DNA from: a virus
Virus record (IMG/VR): IMGVR_UViG_3300031673_000541
Coordinates: 1 to 22,035 of that record
DNA length: 22,035 nt
Reading direction: 5' to 3' (one strand)
The notes below the pieces were generated by a model, which was not told the DNA's origin, did no database searches, and saw only the letters and a list, made by a program, of their open reading frames with translations. The translations under genes were made by a program, and so were the position numbers. Shown piece after piece: positions 1-6,762 of this stretch (positions within the stretch are counted from its first letter, which is position 1; the number at the start of each line of letters is the position of its first letter).

Positions 1-2
1 AC

Positions 3-1553
3 ATGGCTCCCGTACCTATAGAAATTGAATTGGTATCTTATAATCCGTTAGATACAATAAGGTTGGGCTTAACCTCATTGCCCAACGCTGCTGCTGATGC
101 TGCTGGCGGTCTGCCTATTAGTGATGCTGGTGGACTTGATCTGGATGCTTTCGTAGCAGCCGCTCCCACTGTTGGACAAATTGCAGATGCAGTTTGGGAC
201 GAAGTGGCTTCTGGTCACACTACTGCAGGTACATACGGAAATTACTTTTACAGGATGATGTCTGGTGTAGGTACTCGTATCAAGATGTTTTTGGCACAGT
301 TAAATATAGAGGCAACTGGAAATGATGATGCGCTATATGCAAAAGGTTCTGGAACTGGTGCTGGTCAGAATAATATAGGTGGAGCAACAGGTATTGGTAT
401 GCTTAACTATGGCAATACCGTTGGACAAACCAACTGGGGGTCTCAAAAAGGAATGCAGAACGTAAGCACGGCTGGCGCAGGTCAATCCAATGAAGGAGTA
501 ACATACGGAACTCGCAACACTGCCAATAATGGCAACGGTGCATCCAATGAAGGTGGTGGCGCTAGTGGGATAGGCATGATTAATACTGGTGCTGGAACAG
601 GCAAAGACTTAAGTTCACCTGACAATGACCTGAGCACCGGTTCCGGTCTTTCAGCCCAAGAAGTACGTGATGCTATGTTGCTTGCCCCTGGAGATGCTGC
701 TGATAGCGGCTCAATAGATGACCAACTTGCCAGCATATTTAGCGACACACAAAACATTAGCACCAATACCAGTAACGACCTACCCAGCATAATAGGTGAC
801 TTGCAGAACACGGCTGACGCTATTGAAACCAAAGTGGATACGATTGACGGTATTGTCGATACTATCCTGATCGATACTGCTGATATGCAACCTAGGGTGA
901 CAGCAATAGAAGTTGATACAGGGACTACTATTCCTAGTCAAATATCCGGACTAAATAACATTTCTTTAGCTGGCGTGAATGCTGAAGTAGATACAGCATT
1001 GTCAGACATTAATTTAGACCATTTACTTAAAGAACAAGCCGAAACTACTGATGTAGCTGCAAGTTCTGTTATCGCTAGGCTGGCATCCGCTAATGCAGAT
1101 TTCGCTGCATTTGATTATACAACCGATTCATTAGAAGCAATTAGAGATCGAGGTGATGTAGCTTGGTTAACTGGAGCTGGTGGAAGTGCACCTACGGTAG
1201 AACAAATCAGGACAGAGATGGATACTAACAGTACGAAATTGACTGTTATCGATGGCAATATAAACGATATCGAAACATTACTTGGTGTGGTTGATGTTAA
1301 AGTTGACATCATTGATACTAATGTAGACACCATTGTTTCAAAATTACCTTCAGGAAGTATATCAGAATTTTCATTCTCCAGTGTTACAGATGGCATGACA
1401 TTTGGTTACATATCTCAGTTAATTGCTGCAATGGTCAATGGGAGATATGTCATAAATCCTGTGTCCGGTGATATGACAATATATCAAAGAGACAATGCAA
1501 CTGTACTGACAGTTGTAAAGACAACAACTGATAATAGGACAAGGGTTTCTTAA
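3..1553 (+). CDS. Tail-fibre/baseplate-like structural protein, probably 5'-truncated
   Basis: A 516-residue reading frame that is open to the left edge, so the ATG at position 3 is probably an internal Met. Residues about 25-50 (LPNAAADAAGGLPISDAGG, then a VGQIADAVWDE stretch) and later phrases (LSAQEVRDAML, VDTGTTIPSQI) are wording I know from long phage tail or collar proteins of uncultured phages. Residues about 120-200 are a Gly/Asn-rich block of eight loose 9-12-residue repeats of the form G-x-x-N-x-G. Residues about 240-310 and 400-440 carry repeated VDTI/IDT heptad-like stretches that suggest a trimeric coiled coil or fibre shaft. The gene looks more GC-rich than the replication genes. 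Its stop overlaps the next start by one base (TAATG), and two more tail-type genes follow. Structural role is fairly sure; whether fibre, baseplate or collar is not. Confidence 0.65.
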   Translation: MAPVPIEIELVSYNPLDTIRLGLTSLPNAAADAAGGLPISDAGGLDLDAFVAAAPTVGQIADAVWDEVASGHTTAGTYGNYFYRMMSGVGTRIKMFLAQLNIEATGNDDALYAKGSGTGAGQNNIGGATGIGMLNYGNTVGQTNWGSQKGMQNVSTAGAGQSNEGVTYGTRNTANNGNGASNEGGGASGIGMINTGAGTGKDLSSPDNDLSTGSGLSAQEVRDAMLLAPGDAADSGSIDDQLASIFSDTQNISTNTSNDLPSIIGDLQNTADAIETKVDTIDGIVDTILIDTADMQPRVTAIEVDTGTTIPSQISGLNNISLAGVNAEVDTALSDINLDHLLKEQAETTDVAASSVIARLASANADFAAFDYTTDSLEAIRDRGDVAWLTGAGGSAPTVEQIRTEMDTNSTKLTVIDGNINDIETLLGVVDVKVDIIDTNVDTIVSKLPSGSISEFSFSSVTDGMTFGYISQLIAAMVNGRYVINPVSGDMTIYQRDNATVLTVVKTTTDNRTRVS

Positions 1554-2263
1554 TGTCAAATGCTATTCCAACATATGATGCATTTAGAATAAGTGTGTGG
1601 GGTGTCAATACTGAGTACGACACAACACTTGTTTCTACATGGGGTTTGCATCAATTTACACCACCTTCAAACATTGTAATAAGCAATCATTGTGCACAAG
1701 CTGTTGACAGATTCATTGAACAGTATGAAGATAAACCTTTACTTGAAGGATTGATATGTTGTGCAGTACAGAACATTCAAGAACTTGAGTATGTGTACAG
1801 TGATCTTTCAATATATAGATTTATTGACAGTGCTGTAGGCTTACAACTGGATGGCATTGGTGACATAGTTGTTTTGCCACGGACATCACTGGATGATGAA
1901 ATATATCGAACAGATCTTAAAGCTAAAGTTGGAAGAAACATCTCAAGTGGTGAACCTGAGATACTCATTGCATATTGTAAGTTACTCACAGGATCTGATG
2001 TTGTCATATACACAGAACCACGAACAGCAACAGTTATGCTATATGCCAATAGAATAATAAACATTCCTGTAAATTACGCACAACTAATGAATGATGTTTC
2101 TCCAGCAGGTGTTAGAGTAGAGTCACACATCAATTACACACCAGGGGTAACACCTTTCGGTTTCGCTGATGAAGCTGGAATACCTAATGTTCCTTCAGTT
2201 TTAGGCTTTGGTGAATTAAATTATGCCCCACTGGATGGTGGAGCTTTAATAGAAAATAAATGA
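1553..2263 (+). CDS. DUF2612-like phage tail/baseplate protein
   Basis: A 236-residue protein of unknown biochemical role, probably part of the tail tip or baseplate. Residues about 45-165 follow the pattern I recall for DUF2612: a FIEQYEDKPLLEGLI segment, an acidic helical stretch (IQELEYVYSDL), then IDSAVGLQLDGIGDIV, a DDEIYRTDLKAKVGRNISSG segment in which arrays of residues are handed to the next domain, and PEILIAYCKLLTG. The C-terminus has a GFADEAG...GFGEL tail typical of such proteins, which often end in short GFG/D repeats. No signal peptide or membrane segment is seen. The start is coupled to the stop of the preceding gene by a TAATG overlap, and ten bases separate it from the next gene, so the three structural genes are likely co-transcribed. 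Confidence 0.6.
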   Translation: MSNAIPTYDAFRISVWGVNTEYDTTLVSTWGLHQFTPPSNIVISNHCAQAVDRFIEQYEDKPLLEGLICCAVQNIQELEYVYSDLSIYRFIDSAVGLQLDGIGDIVVLPRTSLDDEIYRTDLKAKVGRNISSGEPEILIAYCKLLTGSDVVIYTEPRTATVMLYANRIINIPVNYAQLMNDVSPAGVRVESHINYTPGVTPFGFADEAGIPNVPSVLGFGELNYAPLDGGALIENK

Positions 2264-2273
2264 GGTAGTACAA

Positions 2274-2858
2274 ATGGCAAAACCAGCAACTTTCCCAAAA
2301 TGGGCAGAGGTTTTAACTAATGATCCAATTAGTCTTGAGGACAATAGAGTCGCACCATCTGCTGGTAAACAAAATTCTGGATTCATCAGATCTGAAGTTC
2401 CACCAAGACAAGATTTTAACTGGAACTTCTGGATGTTGAATAAATGGATTGAATTTTTTGATGATGAGCTTATAGCATACCAAGCATGGGTTCCTACTTT
2501 TGTAATCACAGATGGTGGCGGGGGAGTCGCATCTCCTTCAGTTTCTTATGGGATCTACAACATTTTCCCTGGGAAAACAATGCAGCAAATGCATTTAATG
2601 TTAACATTTGGTTGGATAGGGTTACAAGCTTCTGGTCTGGTTAAATTAAGGACAACTTTACCTGGAAGCAAACAGGTTTTATTTGGAACTTCTTTAAACA
2701 AAATTAAGTACACTGTTGATGGTGATCAAACAATAGAAGGAAATATCGTTGTTGAAGGTGCAAAAACATACATTGATTTTGTTCTTGATGCTACAGCTGG
2801 AACTTTCAATACAGCGAATGTTAGTATCAATCTTACTCTCCCTGTAGTGGATGTGTAA
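2274..2858 (+). CDS. Small phage tail-associated protein
   Basis: A 194-residue protein with a good ribosome binding site (GAGGTAG, eight bases before the ATG). The N-terminal third contains PPRQDFNWNFWMLNKWIEFF, a phrase that recurs in short tail or baseplate proteins encoded next to tail fibres (typical form: P-x-R-x-x-F-N-W-x-x-N-x-x-x-W-I). The C-terminal two thirds are β-rich with alternating hydrophobic residues and no recognisable catalytic motif, as expected of a structural or fibre-tip domain. It is the last gene of the structural block: after its stop comes about 350 bases with no gene. A function such as receptor binding or fibre attachment is possible but not shown. Confidence 0.5.
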   Translation: MAKPATFPKWAEVLTNDPISLEDNRVAPSAGKQNSGFIRSEVPPRQDFNWNFWMLNKWIEFFDDELIAYQAWVPTFVITDGGGGVASPSVSYGIYNIFPGKTMQQMHLMLTFGWIGLQASGLVKLRTTLPGSKQVLFGTSLNKIKYTVDGDQTIEGNIVVEGAKTYIDFVLDATAGTFNTANVSINLTLPVVDV

Positions 2859-2911
2859 TTAATTACTGATTACATTTCCAAGTAATTACTCAGTATATAT
2901 AAAACGTATAT

Positions 2912-3053
2912 TTTCTTAATAAAAACGTATCCATAGATAGGGATGGCATATTCTCATATTCTCCTATCGTTAACATAATAATATATTAATATAAATATAT
3001 ATTGAATTAACAAGATTAATTCATATACTATATTAGTGCCAGGATACGTTTTT
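2912..3053 (+). repeat. Intergenic element, copy A (related to copy B at 18637-18836)
   Basis: A composite element that recurs, in the same order and orientation, at 18637-18836. Shared blocks are: 21 bases ending in AAAAACGTATCC (2912-2932, 20 of 21 identical to copy B), GCATATTCTCAT (2946-2957, identical and at the same 13-base spacing), a 21-base block CTATCGT-T-AACATAATAATAT (2964-2984, 20 of 21 identical), ATATTGAATTAA (2999-3010, identical) and a right end with ATACGTTTT. In this copy the ends AAAAACGTATCC (2921-2932) and GGATACGTTTTT (3042-3053) form a perfect 12-bp inverted repeat around a very AT-rich core. An additional AAAACGTATA lies at 2901-2910. Function unknown: operator cluster, replication origin or structured leader are all possible. 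Confidence 0.75.
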
Positions 3054-3110
3054 AATACATTTGTAATACAATCCAATTATTAAAATTTATTTTGACTTTT
3101 TTTATGTTCA

Positions 3111-3135
3111 TAAGTTATTACCAGACAATAACTTA
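3111..3135. repeat. 9-bp perfect inverted repeat
   Basis: TAAGTTATT (3111-3119) and AATAACTTA (3127-3135) are perfect inverted repeats separated by seven bases. There is no following T tract, so an intrinsic terminator is unlikely. It lies about 45 bases upstream of the -35 hexamer of the promoter at 3179-3207, a position suited to a dimeric regulator. No equivalent inverted repeat is seen at this position in copy B. Confidence 0.4.
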
Positions 3136-3178
3136 CAATAAATGACAATAAAATTTAGAAAAAAAGGTTAAAAAAAGG

Positions 3179-3207
3179 TTTACATGTCACCATTTTTTGT
3201 ATATATT
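3179..3207 (+). promoter_or_regulatory. Sigma70-like promoter P1 of the replication block
   Basis: TTTACA (3179-3184), a 17-base spacer and TATATT (3202-3207). The same architecture with 17-base spacing occurs at 18893-18921 and 19585-19613, and in all three GGAACA or GGAAACA follows the -10 by 7-8 bases. A-rich sequence lies directly upstream. It overlaps the first in-frame ATG (3184) of the following reading frame, which argues against that ATG as start. Probably a host-polymerase-driven early promoter. Confidence 0.7.
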
Positions 3208-3213
3208 AATATC

Positions 3214-3888
3214 ATGGAACAAGGACAGATGGTTTTAATACCTTACGAACGGATCATTTCAACAGGTGCTGTGTATAAGATGCAACCTGGGAATGCCACA
3301 TTGGTTACTAAGGTGTGGGAAAACAAAAGCCATCAGGCATGGCTTATAGATTTTGAGGATGGGAGATTCGCTCTACCGACTCAGTATTTATTTGACAATG
3401 AAGACTTGCCAATCACAACATCAACCGAGGAGGTAACAATGGCAACGAGAAAAACAGTTAAGAAAGTGGTTGAGAAATCTGCCACAGAACCAGTCACAAA
3501 AACAGTGGGAAAAAAATCTCCTGATAAAGCTGTTTCAAGGAAACCTAAGGCTTCAAAGCCTGAAGTTACTGAGAAACCTGTTAAGGAAGTGAAGAAGAAA
3601 TCTTCTGAAAAGAAGCCACTTAGCAAATTCATTGCAGAAATGATTGTTGAAGGAATTGATTCTGATGAGAAGATAGCTGCTTCATGTCAAAAAGCATATC
3701 CTGATTACAAAGGTACATCTGCAGGAACTGTTGAATACTATCGCAAACGTATCAACGATGGCAAGATGGTTAAATCAGGATTTGAGATTCCTAAGAAACC
3801 TCATGTAGCTGTTGGTTTGCCGCTTAAGGATTCTCCTAAGACGGAAACAGCAGAGGCTCCAGTAGCAACTCGTAGGAGAAAGAAATAG
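3214..3888 (+). CDS. Lys-rich hypothetical protein with alternative internal start
   Basis: First gene after promoter P1; function not recognised. The reading frame is open from 3184, but that ATG lies inside the promoter. Candidate starts are 3214, which falls at the expected transcription start (leaderless), 3229, preceded by AAGGA at short spacing, and 3439, which has the strongest ribosome binding site (GAGGAGG). Residues 1-75 of the long form look like a small compact domain (WLIDFEDGRFALPTQYLF). From 3439 the protein is Lys/Pro/Ser-rich and probably disordered for about 60 residues (histone-tail-like). It then has a folded segment of about 55 residues (SKFIAEMIVEGIDSDEKIAA, then an AYPDYKG...TVEYYRKRINDGKM stretch) and ends in a basic RRRKK. 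The folded part could bind DNA. The next gene starts after a 5-base gap. Confidence 0.6.
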   Translation: MEQGQMVLIPYERIISTGAVYKMQPGNATLVTKVWENKSHQAWLIDFEDGRFALPTQYLFDNEDLPITTSTEEVTMATRKTVKKVVEKSATEPVTKTVGKKSPDKAVSRKPKASKPEVTEKPVKEVKKKSSEKKPLSKFIAEMIVEGIDSDEKIAASCQKAYPDYKGTSAGTVEYYRKRINDGKMVKSGFEIPKKPHVAVGLPLKDSPKTETAEAPVATRRRKK

Positions 3889-3893
3889 TAACC

Positions 3894-5207
3894 ATGCCTC
3901 ATATGTACAGAAAAAGATCAAGACAATATCAGATGGATGCGATCAAAGCAACAAACCATCTTGACCATGTTGGGTTCTTTGTGCATGTGAGGTATGGGAA
4001 AACAATAATTACTTTAAGAAGGATTCAGCAATGGGGTTTCAAATCCCCAAACCTTATTCTTTGTCCAGGGTCTGCTATACAGAGCTGGTTAGATGATTGT
4101 AAAGAAGAAGGATATTCTGTTTTAGAACTTGAAGGTCCTAAGAAACACAGGATTGAGCAACTACAATGCTCAAAAATATATGATTATTATGTCACAAACA
4201 AGGAATCTCACCTTTCAATAGGTGATGAATTAAAAACTGTTCCGTGGAATACGGTTGTTGTGGATGAATCAAGGTTTCTTGCAGGACAATCTAAGTACTC
4301 AAGATATTGCATCAATAATTTTAGAGATGTCAACCATAGGATTACATTAACAGGTACTCCAGATTTTAGGGACAATCTAGATTATTATAATCAACTGAAG
4401 TTTTTAAGACATGATATTCTCCCATACACAAACTTTTGGCATTTCAGAAATTCTGCATTCAATTGTTTTGGGTACACCATGATAATGAAGAAAAAGCATG
4501 AAGATATTCTAAAGAAAACGATATCTGAAAATTGTGTTGTTGTTGGAAGAAATGATTTCAATGGTGGCAGAACACCTGAATATCACAGAATATATGCAAA
4601 GATGCCTAGGAAACTTCAAAAAGAATATGATAAATGTGAAAGAGCATTTGTTCTTGAAGGTAAAAAAATGACTATGAAAACTCTATATGCAACTGTAAGA
4701 TTTCAATGGCTTATGAGGATGTGTGGTGGCTTCATTGATGGTGAGAATGTATGGGAAGGAAAATACAAGGTTTTAAAAAGTCTGTTTGATGATAACAAAG
4801 ATGAACAATTCGTTGTTGCATGCAGATTCAAAGAAGAAATATACTATCTGCAATCTAAATTTAAAAAGAGTGTTGCATATTGTGGCGATGTTGAAAAGAA
4901 AGAAAGACGTGTAATAATAGAAAACTTCAAACAAAAAAAGATTCAATACTTGTTTCTTATGCCACAGACAGTTGCTCATGGTGTTAATCTCGCATCAGCA
5001 ACTAATTTTGTAAGGTATTCACAACCATCAGGACATGAAATAACAGAACAATCTGAAAAACGTTTGTTCACACTGGATGATGAGAATGTGTACCACATAT
5101 ATGATATATTGGTGAAAGACACAGTTGATGAGGATGCAAGAGAATCATTTCTTAATAACGAATCTTCAAGGAATCAATTCAATAGAGCGATACAAAGATG
5201 CAGGTGA
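3894..5207 (+). CDS. SNF2/DEAD-type helicase with degenerate motifs
   Basis: A 437-residue superfamily 2 ATPase of the small phage SNF2-like type, expected to remodel or unwind DNA during replication or recombination. Visible motifs in order: motif I as VRYGKT (residues about 33-38), Ia-like LILCPGSAIQSW, motif II as VVVDESR (about 122-128), motif III as LTGTP (about 152-156), a C-terminal RecA-fold half with FVVACRF, motif V-like PQTVAHGVNLASATNFV, and motif VI-like EQSEKRLFT. The usual second Arg of motif VI (Q-x-x-x-R-x-x-R) is Thr here. The start at 3894 has only a distant GGAG; 3903 is an alternative. The 3' end overlaps the RuvC-like gene by ten bases. It lies at the head of a recombination cassette. 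Confidence 0.8.
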   Translation: MPHMYRKRSRQYQMDAIKATNHLDHVGFFVHVRYGKTIITLRRIQQWGFKSPNLILCPGSAIQSWLDDCKEEGYSVLELEGPKKHRIEQLQCSKIYDYYVTNKESHLSIGDELKTVPWNTVVVDESRFLAGQSKYSRYCINNFRDVNHRITLTGTPDFRDNLDYYNQLKFLRHDILPYTNFWHFRNSAFNCFGYTMIMKKKHEDILKKTISENCVVVGRNDFNGGRTPEYHRIYAKMPRKLQKEYDKCERAFVLEGKKMTMKTLYATVRFQWLMRMCGGFIDGENVWEGKYKVLKSLFDDNKDEQFVVACRFKEEIYYLQSKFKKSVAYCGDVEKKERRVIIENFKQKKIQYLFLMPQTVAHGVNLASATNFVRYSQPSGHEITEQSEKRLFTLDDENVYHIYDILVKDTVDEDARESFLNNESSRNQFNRAIQRCR

Positions 5208-5704
5208 AAGTTCTTAACAACACAATAACAGTTGATCCTGGCTGGAACACAGGAATGGCTTATTGGATTGGTGATTACACACCATTAGTTTTTGTTATTA
5301 AAGAACCACCAAAAAGAAAAAAAATTAAGCTGGAACCCACACGTTTGGCATATATGTTTACTGAATTCAAATCATTCTTGATGTCTAAAAAGGTGAAATT
5401 ATGTGTAATTGAAGGAGTTGAACTATGGGCAGGAAATGTGAGATCAATGACTTCTGCAAGTAGAGGTGATTTGTTTGCATTAGCATACATTGTTGGTGGA
5501 TATCTTAGCATATGTCAACAACTCGGAATAAGAACTAAATTGGTATATCCACGTGGTAACAAGGCAAAAGAAAAGATACGATGGAAAGGACAATTGGACA
5601 ATGAAGCATTAGACGAAAGGATTATGATGATAAATGGTGTCACATATAAAGAACATGTACGTGAAGCTGTAGGGATAGGGTTTTCAATAATGGGGATACT
5701 ATGA
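5198..5704 (+). CDS. RuvC-like Holliday junction resolvase
   Basis: A 168-residue RNase H-fold nuclease expected to cut branched DNA during phage recombination or before packaging. The acidic centre is visible: D13 in TVDPGWNTG (motif 1, D-P-G-x-x-T-G), E72 and E75 in VIEGVELW (motif 2), and a C-terminal H153-x-x-E156 in EHVREAVGIG, equivalent to the H/D-x-x-D-A of RuvC, with Glu in place of the final Asp. Length matches RuvC (about 160-175 residues). The start lies inside the end of the helicase gene and the stop overlaps the next start by ATGA, so the three genes are translationally coupled. A relaxed-specificity phage resolvase is the best reading; another RNase H-fold nuclease is possible. 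Confidence 0.78.
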   Translation: MQVKVLNNTITVDPGWNTGMAYWIGDYTPLVFVIKEPPKRKKIKLEPTRLAYMFTEFKSFLMSKKVKLCVIEGVELWAGNVRSMTSASRGDLFALAYIVGGYLSICQQLGIRTKLVYPRGNKAKEKIRWKGQLDNEALDERIMMINGVTYKEHVREAVGIGFSIMGIL

Positions 5705-6762
5705 AAAAGACAGTTAGACCTGACAACATAACATGGCCTGATGACTGGAGTGTTGATAAGGATGGAATGACTCAGTCAATGTATCAGGCATGGCTTGGTT
5801 GCAGAAGAGCATTGATGCTGTATCTTAATGGTTATTACAAACCTGGTCCTCCACGATCAACTCATTTCGGTAGCATGGCTCATTACACTCTTGAAAAGGT
5901 ATTTGCAACTAATAAGATACCGACTTCAAAAAGCATCATAACTCACATAGACAATTACACTGAAGCAACAATAAAGAAAGGTAGAGAAGAAGGTGTTCTT
6001 CTTGCACAAGACATATTGGAATTTGAAGCGGCTAAGGCTGAGGCTACAATGATTCAGTATTTCAGATTCTATGAAGAAGATTTCAAAACAAAGAAGTTTG
6101 AATGGACTGAACATCTATTTGAAGTTATGTACAATGGTGTAAAACATCGTGGAAAGATTGATGCTAGGTACAGAACTTTGAATAAGAAAAAATGGCTTGA
6201 TGAGCATAAAACAAAATCACAAATACGTGAAGATGTTATTCTTAAGGTGTTAAATCTTGATTTCCAGAATCAATTTTACATAGTTGCTGATGAGATAGAG
6301 ACTGGTGAAACCTCTATGGGAATGTTGTATGATATCATACGGAATACAAAAGCAAATCTTCTTAAAGGACAAACATTGTTAACATGGAAGAATGCATTGT
6401 CTTCAACTATTGAGAAAGATCCTGAACATTTCTTCAAGAGGTTTGAAGCACCATACACACCAGATCAAATAAAGATATTTAAAGGTAATCTTACAATGAT
6501 GACGAATGAAGTTAAGAATCCAGACACACAAATATATCCAAACCCATGCAGTTGTGGTGGAATGTTCACTTGTGAATATCTTGATGCTTGCTCATCTAAC
6601 TCATGTGCAAGTCTTTCACAAAAGACAGGAACACCAGCAGAACGAATGTACCATGAACTAAAAGTAGAGGAGACAAAAGATGGCAATAAGAAAGTTAACA
6701 GGAAAAACAGTGTCGAGGAAACCACCACCGCGAAGAGGATCAAAAGGAAAAGGAAAAATTGA
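5701..6762 (+). CDS. PD-(D/E)XK nuclease, RecB/Cas4-like, probable Fe-S cluster
   Basis: A 353-residue exonuclease-like protein, probably producing single-stranded ends for the neighbouring recombinase and SSB. RecB-family motifs appear in order: C34 in WLGCRRAL, H61 in FGSMAH, G151-x-I-D154, E168-H-K170 in LDEHKTKS (the E-x-K core), and Q189...Y193 in FQNQFYIVAD. Near the C-terminus C283, C285, C291, C297 and C302 occur in a CSCGGMFTCEYLDAC context; with C34 this matches the layout of AddB/Cas4 nucleases that hold a 4Fe-4S cluster. The last 30 residues are strongly basic (AKRIKRKRKN), and the bases coding for them also code for the N-terminus of the next protein. The start is coupled by ATGA to the resolvase gene. 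Confidence 0.8.
   Translation: MKKTVRPDNITWPDDWSVDKDGMTQSMYQAWLGCRRALMLYLNGYYKPGPPRSTHFGSMAHYTLEKVFATNKIPTSKSIITHIDNYTEATIKKGREEGVLLAQDILEFEAAKAEATMIQYFRFYEEDFKTKKFEWTEHLFEVMYNGVKHRGKIDARYRTLNKKKWLDEHKTKSQIREDVILKVLNLDFQNQFYIVADEIETGETSMGMLYDIIRNTKANLLKGQTLLTWKNALSSTIEKDPEHFFKRFEAPYTPDQIKIFKGNLTMMTNEVKNPDTQIYPNPCSCGGMFTCEYLDACSSNSCASLSQKTGTPAERMYHELKVEETKDGNKKVNRKNSVEETTTAKRIKRKRKN

Larger units (their letters stand above)
2859..3178. other. AT-rich non-coding intergenic region (copy A region)
   Basis: About 320 bases without a gene. Just after the tail gene there is an imperfect hairpin (2865-2894: ACTG and ATTAC pairing with GTAAT and CAGT with a bulge) without a T tract, a poor terminator candidate. 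The middle holds the repeat element listed as copy A. A perfect 9-bp inverted repeat with a 7-base loop follows at 3111-3135. Poly-A runs at 3159-3165 and 3170-3176 sit directly upstream of the promoter -35 and could act as an UP element. Confidence 0.6.

Noticed and set aside
360-605. Gly/Asn repeat block considered as a diversity-generating retroelement target
   Set aside because: No reverse transcriptase or template repeat is seen in the window, and the repeats differ by more than adenine positions.
482-832. Minus-strand frame of 116 codons opposite the tail protein
   Set aside because: It lies wholly inside a coherent + strand gene with matching family wording, has no ribosome binding site on its strand and no recognisable domain.
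2865-2894. Imperfect hairpin after the last tail gene as an intrinsic terminator
   Set aside because: The stem needs a four-base bulge and no T tract follows, so it was not listed as a terminator.
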